A stretch of DNA of 64,000 nucleotides from UBA5314 sp964635975 (GCA_964635975.1 CAZWPO010000015.1:8003-72002); one strand, 5' to 3'. Shown: positions 18,289-26,679, counted from the first letter of the stretch. Notes: generated from the letters alone by a model not told the origin. Made by a program: numbers and translations.

Positions 18289-18440
18289 CAGACCGTCAAA
18301 AAAGCCAAATATCTGTGTCGCTGCACAAAGCCCGCTCAATCAACGTATTCCATATACGCCTCAATCACGGGCTTTGCTTGTTCCTTGATCTTCGACTTTT
18401 TTGCTCGCTCTGCCAGGGTGTCAACTTCTTTGACACCCTG
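18289..18440. repeat. 152-bp structured repeat, copy 1
   Basis: It begins CAGACCGTCAAAAAAG and ends GACACCCTG; the same element at 26356-26507 has the same length and roughly 85% identity by eye. Internal structure: an outer stem pairs CAAAAAAG with CTTTTTTG, an inner stem pairs CAAAGCCCG with CGGGCTTTG, and an apical stem pairs CGTAT with ATACG. A 3' hairpin CAGGGTGTCAA...TTGACACCCTG (18414-18440) follows. It has no coding capacity. It is flanked on both sides by copies of the local terminator hairpin. Confidence 0.85.
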
Positions 18441-18466
18441 AAAAGCTGCCATCAGGCAGCTTTTTT
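18441..18466 (+). terminator. Terminator hairpin, right copy
   Basis: AAAAGCTGCC ATCA GGCAGCTTTTTT. It differs from the left copy by one loop base and has the better T-tract. Confidence 0.85.
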
Positions 18467-18615
18467 CATGGCATTGCATTTTTACAATGATAAGAAGCTA
18501 TTATGCATGCAAGGTGAAACAGGTTTAGATATTGAGGGATAAGATAAGGGGCTCAATATAGGGGAGATAAGAAAAAAATGAAAAGTTGCAATAGCAACAA
18601 ATAAAAAAAGCATTG

Positions 18616-18644
18616 TTGGCATGGTTATTGCATGATAATATTAT
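18616..18644 (+). promoter_or_regulatory. Sigma-A-type promoter
   Basis: TTGGCA and TATTAT are separated by 17 bp, 31 bp upstream of the start codon of the next small gene. Confidence 0.6.
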
Positions 18645-18674
18645 AAAAGTGATTTTAAAAGACAGGTGATTTGC

Positions 18675-18881
18675 ATGTTTAAACAGAAAGTAGTGGTTAC
18701 AGATCCTAACGAACCTTTTTTCGGCCAAACTGGCATTGTAGTGGCGATAAGCATAGGAAATTGCAACCTTTCTGTCGATAATGAAGAGAGCCTGTGCAAA
18801 GTGCTGATCGGAAATGTGATCAGCAATTGGATACCGGAAAAATGCCTGGAGATTGTCAGGGAGAATTCAATATCCGCATAA
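18675..18881 (+). CDS. Small KOW-like protein
   Basis: A protein of 68 aa. The first half reads VVVTDPNEPFFGQTGIVVAI, which follows the KOW pattern (hydrophobic strand, conserved Gly, then G.V.). Its C-terminal half is VLIGNVISNWIPEKCLEIV, suggesting a small beta-barrel. Start ATG 18675 with AGGTG about 7 nt upstream. The function is unknown; nucleic-acid binding is only a fold-based guess. Confidence 0.65.
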   Translation: MFKQKVVVTDPNEPFFGQTGIVVAISIGNCNLSVDNEESLCKVLIGNVISNWIPEKCLEIVRENSISA

Positions 18882-19073
18882 ATCCCGGCATAATGAACAC
18901 CAAACACTCTATTCTGCTGGGAGGTAACCAGGCTCCCCCTTCATATGGCAAATCTAGAAATCATATCAATAAACTGCGCAGTTTAATCTTTATGCTAAAA
19001 TATGAAACGATGGTCATAAACAAGAGGGCAGGGGCTTGAATTTTGTTTATGAAATATTTCGAAAGGATTTTTT

Positions 19074-19487
19074 ATGGCTGAGAAATATAGGATGTCACTG
19101 AAGGTGCGTAATTACCATATCGATGGCTACGGACATGTAAACAACGCTCAGTATTTAAACTTGCTGGAAGAGGCCCGGACACAATTTATGGATGATGCAG
19201 GATGCCCACTGGAAGGCTTTTTTGAGCAGGGGGTCTATTTTTTTATCACCGATATACATATCAAATTTAAGAAGCCGGCACGGTTGGGAGACAGGCTGGA
19301 GATCTCAGTATGGCTGCCAGTTATGAGACGAGCTCAAATGAAATTTTCACAGGAAATAAGACTGGCGGGGAGCGGTGAAATCATCGCTAATGCTGTAGTA
19401 TCATGTGGTTGTATTAAAAATAATAAGATCATACCCATCCCAGCACAGTTTCTGGATGTGATGCAGGCATACTACATTCCCGAATAG
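19074..19487 (+). CDS. Acyl-CoA thioesterase, hotdog fold
   Basis: A cytoplasmic thioesterase of 137 aa in the 4-hydroxybenzoyl-CoA thioesterase/YbgC/FadM family. The active-site segment is DGYGHVNNAQYLNLLEEAR, where the D/H/N cluster sits at the start of the hotdog helix. Strands with FITDIHIKFKKPARLGD and IIANAVVSCGCI follow. It would hydrolyse acyl-CoA thioesters and relieve CoA sequestration, which suits the acyl-CoA oxidation operon 2 kb downstream. Start ATG 19074 with AAAGGA 7 nt upstream. Confidence 0.88.
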   Translation: MAEKYRMSLKVRNYHIDGYGHVNNAQYLNLLEEARTQFMDDAGCPLEGFFEQGVYFFITDIHIKFKKPARLGDRLEISVWLPVMRRAQMKFSQEIRLAGSGEIIANAVVSCGCIKNNKIIPIPAQFLDVMQAYYIPE

Positions 19488-19736
19488 GCAAGTACCGCAA
19501 ATCAGCGTGATGGGCACGATTTAAAATATTTGTTACATTTATTGGTTATAGATTGCTGTCTGAAGGCATAAAATATATTCAGGATGCTTTTTATTAAAAG
19601 GGCCAACTAATTCTCACCAAGCAACTCACCAGCCAAAATCTTTATAATTCCGCTTGCGATTGACCTTAAGCAACATACTTCTCAGAAATAAAGTTAATCT
19701 ACTTTATAAAGAGGCGTTATTAGGGGGGGAATACTT

Positions 19737-21110
19737 TTGGAATCGGGGTTATTAGTGAGCGATTTATTGGATACCAATGCGGTTACTGCGATTATTGTGG
19801 ACAAGGATGGGAAAGTCAAATTCGCAAACAAAACCTATCTTGATATTCTGGGCTTGAATGAAGAAGAAGTAATAGGGAAATATATCGCCGATATAACACC
19901 CAAAACGCGCACCCTAGGTGTAATAAAGACGGGTAAGGCTGTAGTAGGTTATAACTGGTCGATTAATGGCTATAACATGATCGCCTGTGCCATCCCTCTG
20001 ATCAAAAACGGTGAAACCATAGCATGTTTTGCCTACAGTCTTTTTATGGACATCTGGGATGCCAAAGATGTTGTGGACAACCTTATGTCGGAACTAAACA
20101 TGTACAGGGATGAAGTTCATAGCCTGTATTCGGCAAGGCATACCTTCAGCGAAATCATCGGCCTGTCTGCAAACATTCAAGATGTAAAATATATGGCCCA
20201 GAAGGCATCTCGCCACCCCTCTATAACTGTATTGATCTGCGGCGAAAGTGGAACTGGCAAAGAGCTGTTTGCTCACGCTATTCATAAGGCCAGCAGCCGT
20301 TCTAGAATGCCTTTTATAAGGGTCAACTGCGCCGCCATACCTGAAAACCTGTTGGAAGCAGAACTCTTTGGCTATTCGGAAGGTGCTTATACAGGAGCCC
20401 GAAAAGGAGGCAGCCCGGGAAAGTTCGAGTTGGCTAACGGGGGAACCATATTCCTGGATGAGATCGGAGAGATGTCGCTTTCCATGCAGAGTAAACTACT
20501 AGTATTTCTACAGGAGAAAGAATATGAAAGATTGGGGAGCCATCACCCGGTTCGGGTGAACGTAAGAGTAATAGCGGCTACCAATCGGAATTTGGAAGAC
20601 CTGATTGCCCGGCAGCAATTCCGGGAGGACCTCTACTACAGGCTGAATGTACTGCGTCTGGATATACCGCCTTTAAGGGAGCGGATAGAAGATATTCCTC
20701 TGCTGGTCAGTTGCCTCATCCCAAAAATCAATGCCGACCTCAAAACCAGTGTCGCTGGCATATCAGACGAGGCCCTGGATCAGCTGGCTGATTATCAGTG
20801 GCCCGGCAATATCAGAGAACTTGTCAACATACTGCAAAGGGTTATGATACTGGCGGATATGGATGCTTACGAAACGATCACCACCAAGCAGCTCTGCTTC
20901 ATGAACAACAACCGGGGTGACAGTTTCGCAAGGTCTTCGGCGAAGAAAACTCTGCGTTCGCTTCTAAAAACCTATGAAAAGCAAATCTTGAGCAGGGTGC
21001 TCGAAGAGACTAATTATAATAAGACTAAAACGGCTGAAATTCTTGATATTGATCTGTCCTGGCTATACAAGAAAGTGAAGCAATACGGTATTAGTCCCAA
21101 TAGTTCTTAG
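19737..21110 (+). CDS. PAS-domain sigma-54-dependent activator
   Basis: An enhancer-binding protein of 457 aa. An N-terminal PAS domain (about 10-115) precedes a sigma-54 AAA+ domain (about 140-365): Walker A GESGTGKELFAHAIH, the sigma-54-contacting GAFTGA loop as GAYTGA, Walker B GGTIFLDEIGE and the arginine finger in REDLYYRLNVL. A Fis-type HTH ends the protein (about 415-450, NYNKTKTAEILDIDLSWLYK). The TTG start at 19737 has GGGGGGGA 6 nt upstream. The next operon begins with a consensus -24/-12 promoter, so this protein very likely activates the fatty-acid genes, with its PAS domain sensing a metabolite or redox state. Confidence 0.93.
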   Translation: MESGLLVSDLLDTNAVTAIIVDKDGKVKFANKTYLDILGLNEEEVIGKYIADITPKTRTLGVIKTGKAVVGYNWSINGYNMIACAIPLIKNGETIACFAYSLFMDIWDAKDVVDNLMSELNMYRDEVHSLYSARHTFSEIIGLSANIQDVKYMAQKASRHPSITVLICGESGTGKELFAHAIHKASSRSRMPFIRVNCAAIPENLLEAELFGYSEGAYTGARKGGSPGKFELANGGTIFLDEIGEMSLSMQSKLLVFLQEKEYERLGSHHPVRVNVRVIAATNRNLEDLIARQQFREDLYYRLNVLRLDIPPLRERIEDIPLLVSCLIPKINADLKTSVAGISDEALDQLADYQWPGNIRELVNILQRVMILADMDAYETITTKQLCFMNNNRGDSFARSSAKKTLRSLLKTYEKQILSRVLEETNYNKTKTAEILDIDLSWLYKKVKQYGISPNSS

Positions 21111-21337
21111 TAATGGTCGGTGATAGCGTAGTATCAATCGGTATACAGGGATTCATCAGTTGACACTTTAATATACCCACATTAACTGGGGAAGTATAGT
21201 TTATTGACCAGAGGATTAGTTTTTTTACCAATCGGCGTCGCTGTGGAAATATAGGGCATGCAGCGAAAATGTTGTCTATTGCGACTAGACGATAGTACCG
21301 AGGAGCTCCTTGCAGAAAAAATCATGAAGGCCATATT

Positions 21338-21364
21338 GAGGGGGATTAATCCCTCTTTCTATTT
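21338..21364 (+). terminator. Probable terminator
   Basis: GAGGG, an 8-nt loop and CCCTC (21338-21355) are followed by a T-rich tail. It lies immediately before the sigma-54 promoter and insulates the operon from upstream transcription. Confidence 0.6.
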
Positions 21365-21366
21365 TC

Positions 21367-21382
21367 TGGCACAGGTTTTGCT
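21367..21382 (+). promoter_or_regulatory. Sigma-54 (-24/-12) promoter
   Basis: TGGCAC-AGGTT-TTGCT matches the sigma-54 consensus TGGCACN5TTGCW exactly, with GG and GC 10 bp apart. It is 90 bp upstream of the acyl-CoA dehydrogenase start. Confidence 0.9.
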
Positions 21383-21471
21383 CTATACCTCAATTAAGCG
21401 TTTTGTCTGAGGGGGTGTAAAAATACTTGTGGCCCATGGTAATCAACGCGTAACGAGGGGGGGATTTGGAT

Positions 21472-22614
21472 ATGGCATTTGGATTTGCCTATAACGAAGA
21501 CCAGCTGGCTCTGCAGAAAACGGTGAGAAAGTTTGTTGATAACGAGATCATTCCGGTGAGGCACGACTACGATGAATCGGAACAGTTTCCATGGCCGGAA
21601 GTCAAGAAGATGTTTGAACTGGGCATCAACTGCATGAATGCCCCGGAAAAGTACAATGGCATGTCTTTTGGCAATGTTGGACTCTGCATGGTTGCTGAGG
21701 AAATCTGCAGGGGGTGTCTGGGGATAGGGATTACTCCGCTGGCCAACATGCTGGCATCAGAACCAGTTCTATACGGTGGAACTGAAGAACAATGGGATTA
21801 CTGGTACCCCAGCCTCTGTGAAGAGGGCAAACTGGCGGCCTACGCGGTGACCGAACCTGCTGCGGGGTCCGATGTGGCAGGGATTCAAACCACCTGCAAA
21901 AAAGACGGCGAGTATTATATTCTCAATGGGAGCAAATGCTTTATAACCAACGGAAAACACGCGGATAAACTGACGGTGCTGGCCACCCATGACAGGAGTA
22001 AAGGCAACCGTTCGCAGTCATTCTTCATGGTAGACACTAAAACTGAAGGGCTGTCTTTCGGAAAGAGCGAGCACAAAATGGGCATGCGCTGTTCAGAAAC
22101 CTCGGAGGTAATCTTTGATAATGTAAAAGTCCATAAAAAATACCGGCTCGGCGAAGAAGGTGATGGATTCAAACTGGCCATGAAAGCTTTCAATTCATCC
22201 CGTCCCTTTATAGCTTCAGCTTCGGTGGGTGTCGCCCAGGGAGCATTTGAAGTGGCCCGCGACTATGCCAGGGAAAGAAGAGCTTTTGGGACCAGCATTG
22301 CCAATTTCCAGGCAATTCAATTCATGCTGGCAGATATGGCCATGGATATCGAAGCTTCCCGACTGTTATGGCAGAAAGCTGCCTGGCTGTTGGATGAAAA
22401 ATTGATGGCAGCCGATCTGTCAGCGATGAGCAAGTGTTTCGCGGCTGACATGTGCATGCGGACCACTACCAACGCAGTCCAGATCCTGGGAGGCTACGGA
22501 TTCTGCAGGGATTACCCGGTAGAGAAGATGATGAGGGATTCAAAGATCCTGCAGATCTTTGAAGGGACTTCTCAGGTGCAACGCATCATCATCGGCAAGA
22601 GTGTGCTGGCCTAA
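21472..22614 (+). CDS. Acyl-CoA dehydrogenase
   Basis: An FAD enzyme of 380 aa, the usual family length, that introduces the 2,3 double bond into a short-chain acyl-CoA and passes electrons to an Etf. Visible motifs are the FAD/substrate loop YAVTEPAAGSDVAG, FITNGKHAD, and the C-terminal QILGGYGFCRDYPVEKMMRD with IFEGTSQVQ, which holds the catalytic Glu position of butyryl-CoA-type enzymes. Start ATG 21472 with GAGGGGGGG 8 nt upstream. It is the first gene of a sigma-54-driven operon with CoA-transferase, thiolase and SDR. The substrate chain cannot be fixed; the operon mix suggests a short or branched acyl-CoA. Confidence 0.92.
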   Translation: MAFGFAYNEDQLALQKTVRKFVDNEIIPVRHDYDESEQFPWPEVKKMFELGINCMNAPEKYNGMSFGNVGLCMVAEEICRGCLGIGITPLANMLASEPVLYGGTEEQWDYWYPSLCEEGKLAAYAVTEPAAGSDVAGIQTTCKKDGEYYILNGSKCFITNGKHADKLTVLATHDRSKGNRSQSFFMVDTKTEGLSFGKSEHKMGMRCSETSEVIFDNVKVHKKYRLGEEGDGFKLAMKAFNSSRPFIASASVGVAQGAFEVARDYARERRAFGTSIANFQAIQFMLADMAMDIEASRLLWQKAAWLLDEKLMAADLSAMSKCFAADMCMRTTTNAVQILGGYGFCRDYPVEKMMRDSKILQIFEGTSQVQRIIIGKSVLA

Positions 22615-22671
22615 GCGGTAGAAAGAACTATCTGACCGTGAATATCGGTCTCATTTGAAGGAGGAGAAATA

Positions 22672-23997
22672 ATGGCGTTTCTAACCTGGGTGGATGAATA
22701 TCAGAGCAAACTCAGCACTGCTGAAGAAGCTGTCAAGGCAGTCAGATCAGGAGATGTGGTTTCCTGGGGGCTGGCCATAACCGGGCCCAGCAGCCTTCTG
22801 GTAGATGCATTGCTGGCCAGAGCGGATGAATTGAGGGGGGTTAGAATAGTAGACAGCGTTCCGGCCCGTCCGTTGAAGGCCTATGATCCTGAATTTATGG
22901 AACAGGTCAAGGAATCATTCATATATAGTTCAGTCCTATTCAACCCGTTGAACAGAAAACTGGCGAAAACCAAAAACGTCGATTATGTGCATATCAACAG
23001 CAGCGACGTGGGCAAGCGCTTCGGTTTCAGGGGCAATGTGGTTATGGTCATGGTCGCTCCGCCCGAAGCCGGCATGGTGAATCTTGGGCTGACCAATTTC
23101 TTCACCCCCGATATGGTGAGAGAGGCAGATGTGGTCATAGCCGAAGTAAACGACCAGATGCCCATCGTCTATGGCGATAATTATCTACCTGTATCCGCTT
23201 TTGATTACTTTGTTGAGAACTCCACTCCCATACCGCAATTTCTCCGCAAAGGCGTTTCAGAGATCGACAACGCTATAGCAGAAAACGTGGCTTCGATGAT
23301 CAAGGATGGAGATTGTGTCCAGATGGGGATCGGCTCACTCCCCGAGGCTATAATCACCTTGCTTGGCAACAAAGGCAAAAAGGACCTGGGGATCCATACG
23401 GAGATGTTCCCGATGGGTCTGCCTGATCTGGTCGAAGCCGGCATAGTGACTAACAAACTCAAGAAAGGCCTTACCGGCAAAACTGTGGCCACCTTCTGCG
23501 CCGGTGACAAGGGTATGTATGATTATGTCAACAGAAATCCGGATTGCGTTTTCTACCCGTCATCGTGGGTCAATGATCCGCGGGTGATCGCGGAGATCGA
23601 CAATGTAGTGGCGATTAATATGGACCTGGAATGTGACTTCACCGGTCAGCTGGGAGCAGAGGTAATTGACTACCGGCTCATCGGCGCAACCGGAGGGCAG
23701 TTGGATTTTGTGATCGGAGCGGCCTGGTCCAGGGGCGGGCGAGCCATGAACGTTTTGCCGTCGACCCGCAAGCTAGCCACTGGCGAAATAGTTTCCACAA
23801 TCCAACCTACACTCTCCAACGGGGCCCATGTCACCGTACCACCCATGTACACTCAGTTTGTGGTGACCGAATATGGGATTGCTGATCTGTATTATAAAAC
23901 TAAAAGGGAAAGAGCAGAGGCTTTGATAAATATAGCCCACCCGGATTTCAGGGCTGAATTGCGCAAACAAGCCAAACAGATATTGTATTCGCTATAG
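22672..23997 (+). CDS. Acetyl-CoA hydrolase/transferase-family CoA-transferase
   Basis: A CoA-transferase of 441 aa in the 4-hydroxybutyrate/butyryl-CoA:acetate CoA-transferase group. The catalytic Glu is expected at about residue 244 in GIHTEMFPMG. GIGSLPEAI precedes it, and the C-terminal part has TEYGIADLYYKTKRERA and IAHPDFRAEL. It would activate the fatty acid by taking CoA from acetyl-CoA, or release acetate, avoiding ATP use. A GGAGGAG site precedes ATG 22672. Cotranscribed with the flanking beta-oxidation genes. Confidence 0.9.
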   Translation: MAFLTWVDEYQSKLSTAEEAVKAVRSGDVVSWGLAITGPSSLLVDALLARADELRGVRIVDSVPARPLKAYDPEFMEQVKESFIYSSVLFNPLNRKLAKTKNVDYVHINSSDVGKRFGFRGNVVMVMVAPPEAGMVNLGLTNFFTPDMVREADVVIAEVNDQMPIVYGDNYLPVSAFDYFVENSTPIPQFLRKGVSEIDNAIAENVASMIKDGDCVQMGIGSLPEAIITLLGNKGKKDLGIHTEMFPMGLPDLVEAGIVTNKLKKGLTGKTVATFCAGDKGMYDYVNRNPDCVFYPSSWVNDPRVIAEIDNVVAINMDLECDFTGQLGAEVIDYRLIGATGGQLDFVIGAAWSRGGRAMNVLPSTRKLATGEIVSTIQPTLSNGAHVTVPPMYTQFVVTEYGIADLYYKTKRERAEALINIAHPDFRAELRKQAKQILYSL

Positions 23998-24102
23998 GAA
24001 GAACATTGACTATTTTTAAGTCTGCGCTTGAGCGGAGGCAGAATGGGATAGGAATGTCAGATCCATGGCTACTGGCGATTCCAGAAGAAAGGTGGAACTA
24101 AG

Positions 24103-25281
24103 ATGAAAGATGTTGTTATAGTAAGCGGAGCCAGGACTCCCATAGGAGATTTCCTAGGTAGTTTAAAAGACTTCAGCGCGGTTGAGCTGGGGACCATTGT
24201 TTTCAAAAGCGCTATGGCAAAAGCCGGTGTTAGACCCGAACAGATAGAAGAAGTGGCGACCGGGCATGTTTATCAAGCAGGATGTAAGGGAAATCCAAGT
24301 CGTCAGGTTACTCTGCATGCCGGCTGTCCTGTGGAGACTGTTTCTGTGACCATAAACCAGCAGTGCCCATCTTCAATGCGGGCGGCTGAGATCATCAGCC
24401 AGGAGATAATGATGGGCAAGATTGATATCGGTGCAGCTGTCGGTCACGAGAGCATGACCAATATACCCTACCTGCTTACAAAAGCACGGATGGGATACCG
24501 GATGGGGCCGGGGAAATTGGAAGACGGTATGTATTATGACGCTCTTATCGATGCCTTCAATAACTACCATGCCGGTGTAACTGCTGAAAATCTGGTTGAT
24601 ATGTACGGGATAACGCGGCAGGAAGCTGATGAATGGGCATTGTTCAGCCATCAAAAGGCCTGCAAGGCTATCGCTGAAGGTAAGTTCAAAGAAGAGATCA
24701 CCCCGGTTGAGATCAAATCTCGCAAAGGCACGGCGATATTTGACACAGATGAGCATCCCAGCCCAAAAACCAGCATGGAAGGACTAGCCAAGCTGCCGCC
24801 TGCCTTTAAGAAAGACGGGATTATAACCGCTGGCAACGCCTCCGGTATAAATGATGGAGCCGCAGCCCTGATCATCATGTCTGCGGAAAAAGCCAAGGAA
24901 CTGGGGATCAAGCCGCTGGCACGCATAGTAGCCACGGCTTCAGCTTCAGTCGATCCCAAGATCATGGGTATAGGAGTAGTGCCGGCGGTTCGGCGGGTTT
25001 TGACCTTCGCCAATATGAGCCTCGACGACATGGAGATATGTGAATTCAATGAGGCTTTCGCGGCACAGGTAATAGCATGCAACCGCGAGCTCAAAGTGCC
25101 GGTAGAGAAAATCAACGTGCTAGGTTCGGGTTGCTCTCTTGGCCATCCTGTGGGCATGACCGGAGCCCGGTTGATAATAACCCTCATGTATGAAATGCAA
25201 AGAAGCAAGAAGCAGTTTGGAATTGCAGCTCTTTGCGCCGGCGGAGGACCGGCGATGGCTACTATTCTCGAAGCATTATAA
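24103..25281 (+). CDS. Thiolase (acetyl-CoA acetyltransferase family)
   Basis: A thiolase of 392 aa that cleaves 3-ketoacyl-CoA. The nucleophilic Cys is in NQQCPSSMRAAE (C88), where most thiolases have NxxCxSG; here the usual Gly is Ser. The catalytic His is in GHPVGMTGAR and the second Cys in LCAGGGPAMA. Both NEAF and C-terminal glycine-rich motifs are intact, so it should be active. The altered Cys loop and the operon context (HSD10-type SDR) suggest a substrate other than plain acetoacetyl-CoA. Compare the canonical thiolase at 51900. Confidence 0.92.
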   Translation: MKDVVIVSGARTPIGDFLGSLKDFSAVELGTIVFKSAMAKAGVRPEQIEEVATGHVYQAGCKGNPSRQVTLHAGCPVETVSVTINQQCPSSMRAAEIISQEIMMGKIDIGAAVGHESMTNIPYLLTKARMGYRMGPGKLEDGMYYDALIDAFNNYHAGVTAENLVDMYGITRQEADEWALFSHQKACKAIAEGKFKEEITPVEIKSRKGTAIFDTDEHPSPKTSMEGLAKLPPAFKKDGIITAGNASGINDGAAALIIMSAEKAKELGIKPLARIVATASASVDPKIMGIGVVPAVRRVLTFANMSLDDMEICEFNEAFAAQVIACNRELKVPVEKINVLGSGCSLGHPVGMTGARLIITLMYEMQRSKKQFGIAALCAGGGPAMATILEAL

Positions 25282-25306
25282 AGGTTTTACGAAAGGGAGG
25301 ATAAGA

Positions 25307-26077
25307 ATGGATATAAAGAACAAAACCGCCGTTGTAACCGGAGGGGCATCGGGATTGGGTGAAGCTGCTTTGAGAAGACTGGTGAAGGCGGGGGCAAATG
25401 CTGTTATCCTCGACTTAAACGAAGAAAAAGGCCAGGCCCTGGCGGCAGAGTTACAGGGGCAGACGGCTTTTATAAAGACTAACGTAGCTTCACCTGATGA
25501 TGTCTCGGCTGCTTTTAGATCGGTTATTGATAAATTTGGACGAGTGGACATACTGGTCAATTGTGCCGCTATTGCTGCTGCGCAAAAGACGGCAGACGCT
25601 AAAAAAGGACCCCACGATCTGAATCTATTTAAAAAAGTAGTTGAGATCAACCTGATAGGATCCTTTGATGTGATTCGTACAGCGGCAACGGCAATGCTGG
25701 CCAACGAACCCAACCCTGATGGTGAAAGGGGTGTGATAATAAGCACCGCTTCGGTGGCCGCTTTTGACGGCCAGATCGGGCAGGTTGCCTATGCCGCGAC
25801 TAAAGCTGCCATAGTGGGAATGACTCTCCCGCTGGCACGCGACCTCTCATCGCTGGGAATTCGAGCTCTCACGATTGCTCCGGGCATCTTCCTGACCCCA
25901 ATGCTTCAGGGGCTGCCCCAGAACGTACAGGATGCCCTGGGCAAAAGTATTCCCTTCCCTTCCAGGTTGGGCAGGCCCGACGAGTATGCTATGCTGGTGC
26001 AGCAAATCGTGGAAAATCCAATGCTGAATGGGGAAACGATTCGCCTGGATGGAGCTATTCGTATGCAGCCGAGGTAG
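25307..26077 (+). CDS. SDR-family 3-hydroxyacyl-CoA dehydrogenase (HSD10-like)
   Basis: A short-chain dehydrogenase of 256 aa. The nucleotide-binding TGGASGLG (about 11-18) and catalytic YAATKAA motifs are present, with the Ser in ISTASVAAF. The pattern APGIFLTPML and the C-terminal LNGETIRLDGAIRM resemble type 2 3-hydroxyacyl-CoA dehydrogenases (HSD17B10), which oxidise 3-hydroxy- or 2-methyl-3-hydroxyacyl-CoA with NAD+. The ATG at 25307 has GGGAGG 6 nt upstream; the open frame extends back to 25190 inside the thiolase gene, but that part is not coding. No enoyl-CoA hydratase is in the operon. Confidence 0.9.
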   Translation: MDIKNKTAVVTGGASGLGEAALRRLVKAGANAVILDLNEEKGQALAAELQGQTAFIKTNVASPDDVSAAFRSVIDKFGRVDILVNCAAIAAAQKTADAKKGPHDLNLFKKVVEINLIGSFDVIRTAATAMLANEPNPDGERGVIISTASVAAFDGQIGQVAYAATKAAIVGMTLPLARDLSSLGIRALTIAPGIFLTPMLQGLPQNVQDALGKSIPFPSRLGRPDEYAMLVQQIVENPMLNGETIRLDGAIRMQPR

Positions 26078-26155
26078 GTGGATGTTTATCATGATAAGTA
26101 TTGCACTACAGGATGGATTGCTGAGTTTCAGGCAATGATCCAGAAGAGGTGCTTC

Positions 26156-26323
26156 ATGATGAATGAGATGAAATGTGCTAACTGCGGGAAGATGCTGGGG
26201 ATTCTGCAGGGAAAAGTTCAGCTAAAATGTCCAAGGTGCGGATATTTGGGAACTTATCGGTCTAAACCCGGACCGGGGAACATCCGGAAGCAGAGCAGCG
26301 ACCCGCCGAGTCATAGACAATAA
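26156..26323 (+). CDS. Com-like zinc-ribbon protein
   Basis: A protein of 55 aa with two Cys pairs (CANCGKMLG and KCPRCGYLGTY), the arrangement of the small Com-family zinc-ribbon proteins known from Mu-like phages. In Mu, Com activates translation of mom; here no mom or phage genes are nearby, so only the fold is claimed. Start ATG 26156 with AGAGGTG about 5 nt upstream; a second ATG follows directly. It may be cotranscribed with the SDR gene. It ends just before the second terminator-flanked repeat. Confidence 0.7.
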   Translation: MMNEMKCANCGKMLGILQGKVQLKCPRCGYLGTYRSKPGPGNIRKQSSDPPSHRQ

Positions 26324-26330
26324 TAGCAGA

Positions 26331-26354
26331 GGGGCCTATTAGCGAATAGGCCCC
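26331..26354 (+). terminator. Terminator-type hairpin, left copy
   Basis: GGGGCCTATT AGCG AATAGGCCCC is a perfect 10-bp stem but lacks a T-tract. It is repeated at 26509-26532 on the other side of the 152-bp element. Confidence 0.7.
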
Positions 26355-26355
26355 T

Positions 26356-26507
26356 CAGACCGTCAAAAAAGGCGACTAGCTGTGTTACTGCACAAAGCTC
26401 GCTCAGTCACCGTATCCCCTATACGCCTCAATCGCCGGCTTTGTTTGTTCCTTGCTATTCACCTTTTTTGCTCGCGCTGCCAGGGTGTCAACTTCTTTGA
26501 CACCCTG
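26356..26507. repeat. 152-bp structured repeat, copy 2
   Basis: It has the same ends and exactly the same length as the copy at 18289-18440. The outer stem is extended here (CAAAAAAGG with CCTTTTTTG, then TAGC with GCTA where copy 1 has TATC with GATC-type bases), so some differences keep pairing. The 3' hairpin CAGGGTGTC...GACACCCTG (26481-26507) is identical. It is flanked by two copies of a terminator unrelated in sequence to the one around copy 1. Confidence 0.85.
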
Positions 26508-26508
26508 A

Positions 26509-26535
26509 GGGGCCTATAAGCGAATAGGCCCCTTT
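26509..26535 (+). terminator. Terminator hairpin, right copy
   Basis: GGGGCCTATA AGCG AATAGGCCCC followed by TTT. It differs from the left copy by one base. Confidence 0.75.
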
Positions 26536-26679
26536 GAGCAATGTCGATGTAATCTCTTGAAAATATAGAATAATTATCTGTGCTTTATCCGAATAATCTC
26601 AGATGAAAGAGAAGGGTATTTCCATTATAGAGAAGAAGTAATGGAGAAGGTGCCACTTTGTAGATAGGAATATAGCATT

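Noticed and set aside
18264..18466. Reading the repeat region as a CRISPR or attC-type array
   Set aside because: There is one unit per locus, no spacer pattern and no integrase or cas gene; the flanking repeats are terminators.
25190..25306. Upstream extension of the SDR gene
   Set aside because: It lies within the thiolase gene in another frame; the ATG at 25307 has a strong ribosome-binding site.
26156..26323. Prophage remnant because of the Com-like protein
   Set aside because: No other phage gene, integrase or attachment repeat is nearby; the zinc ribbon is small and generic.
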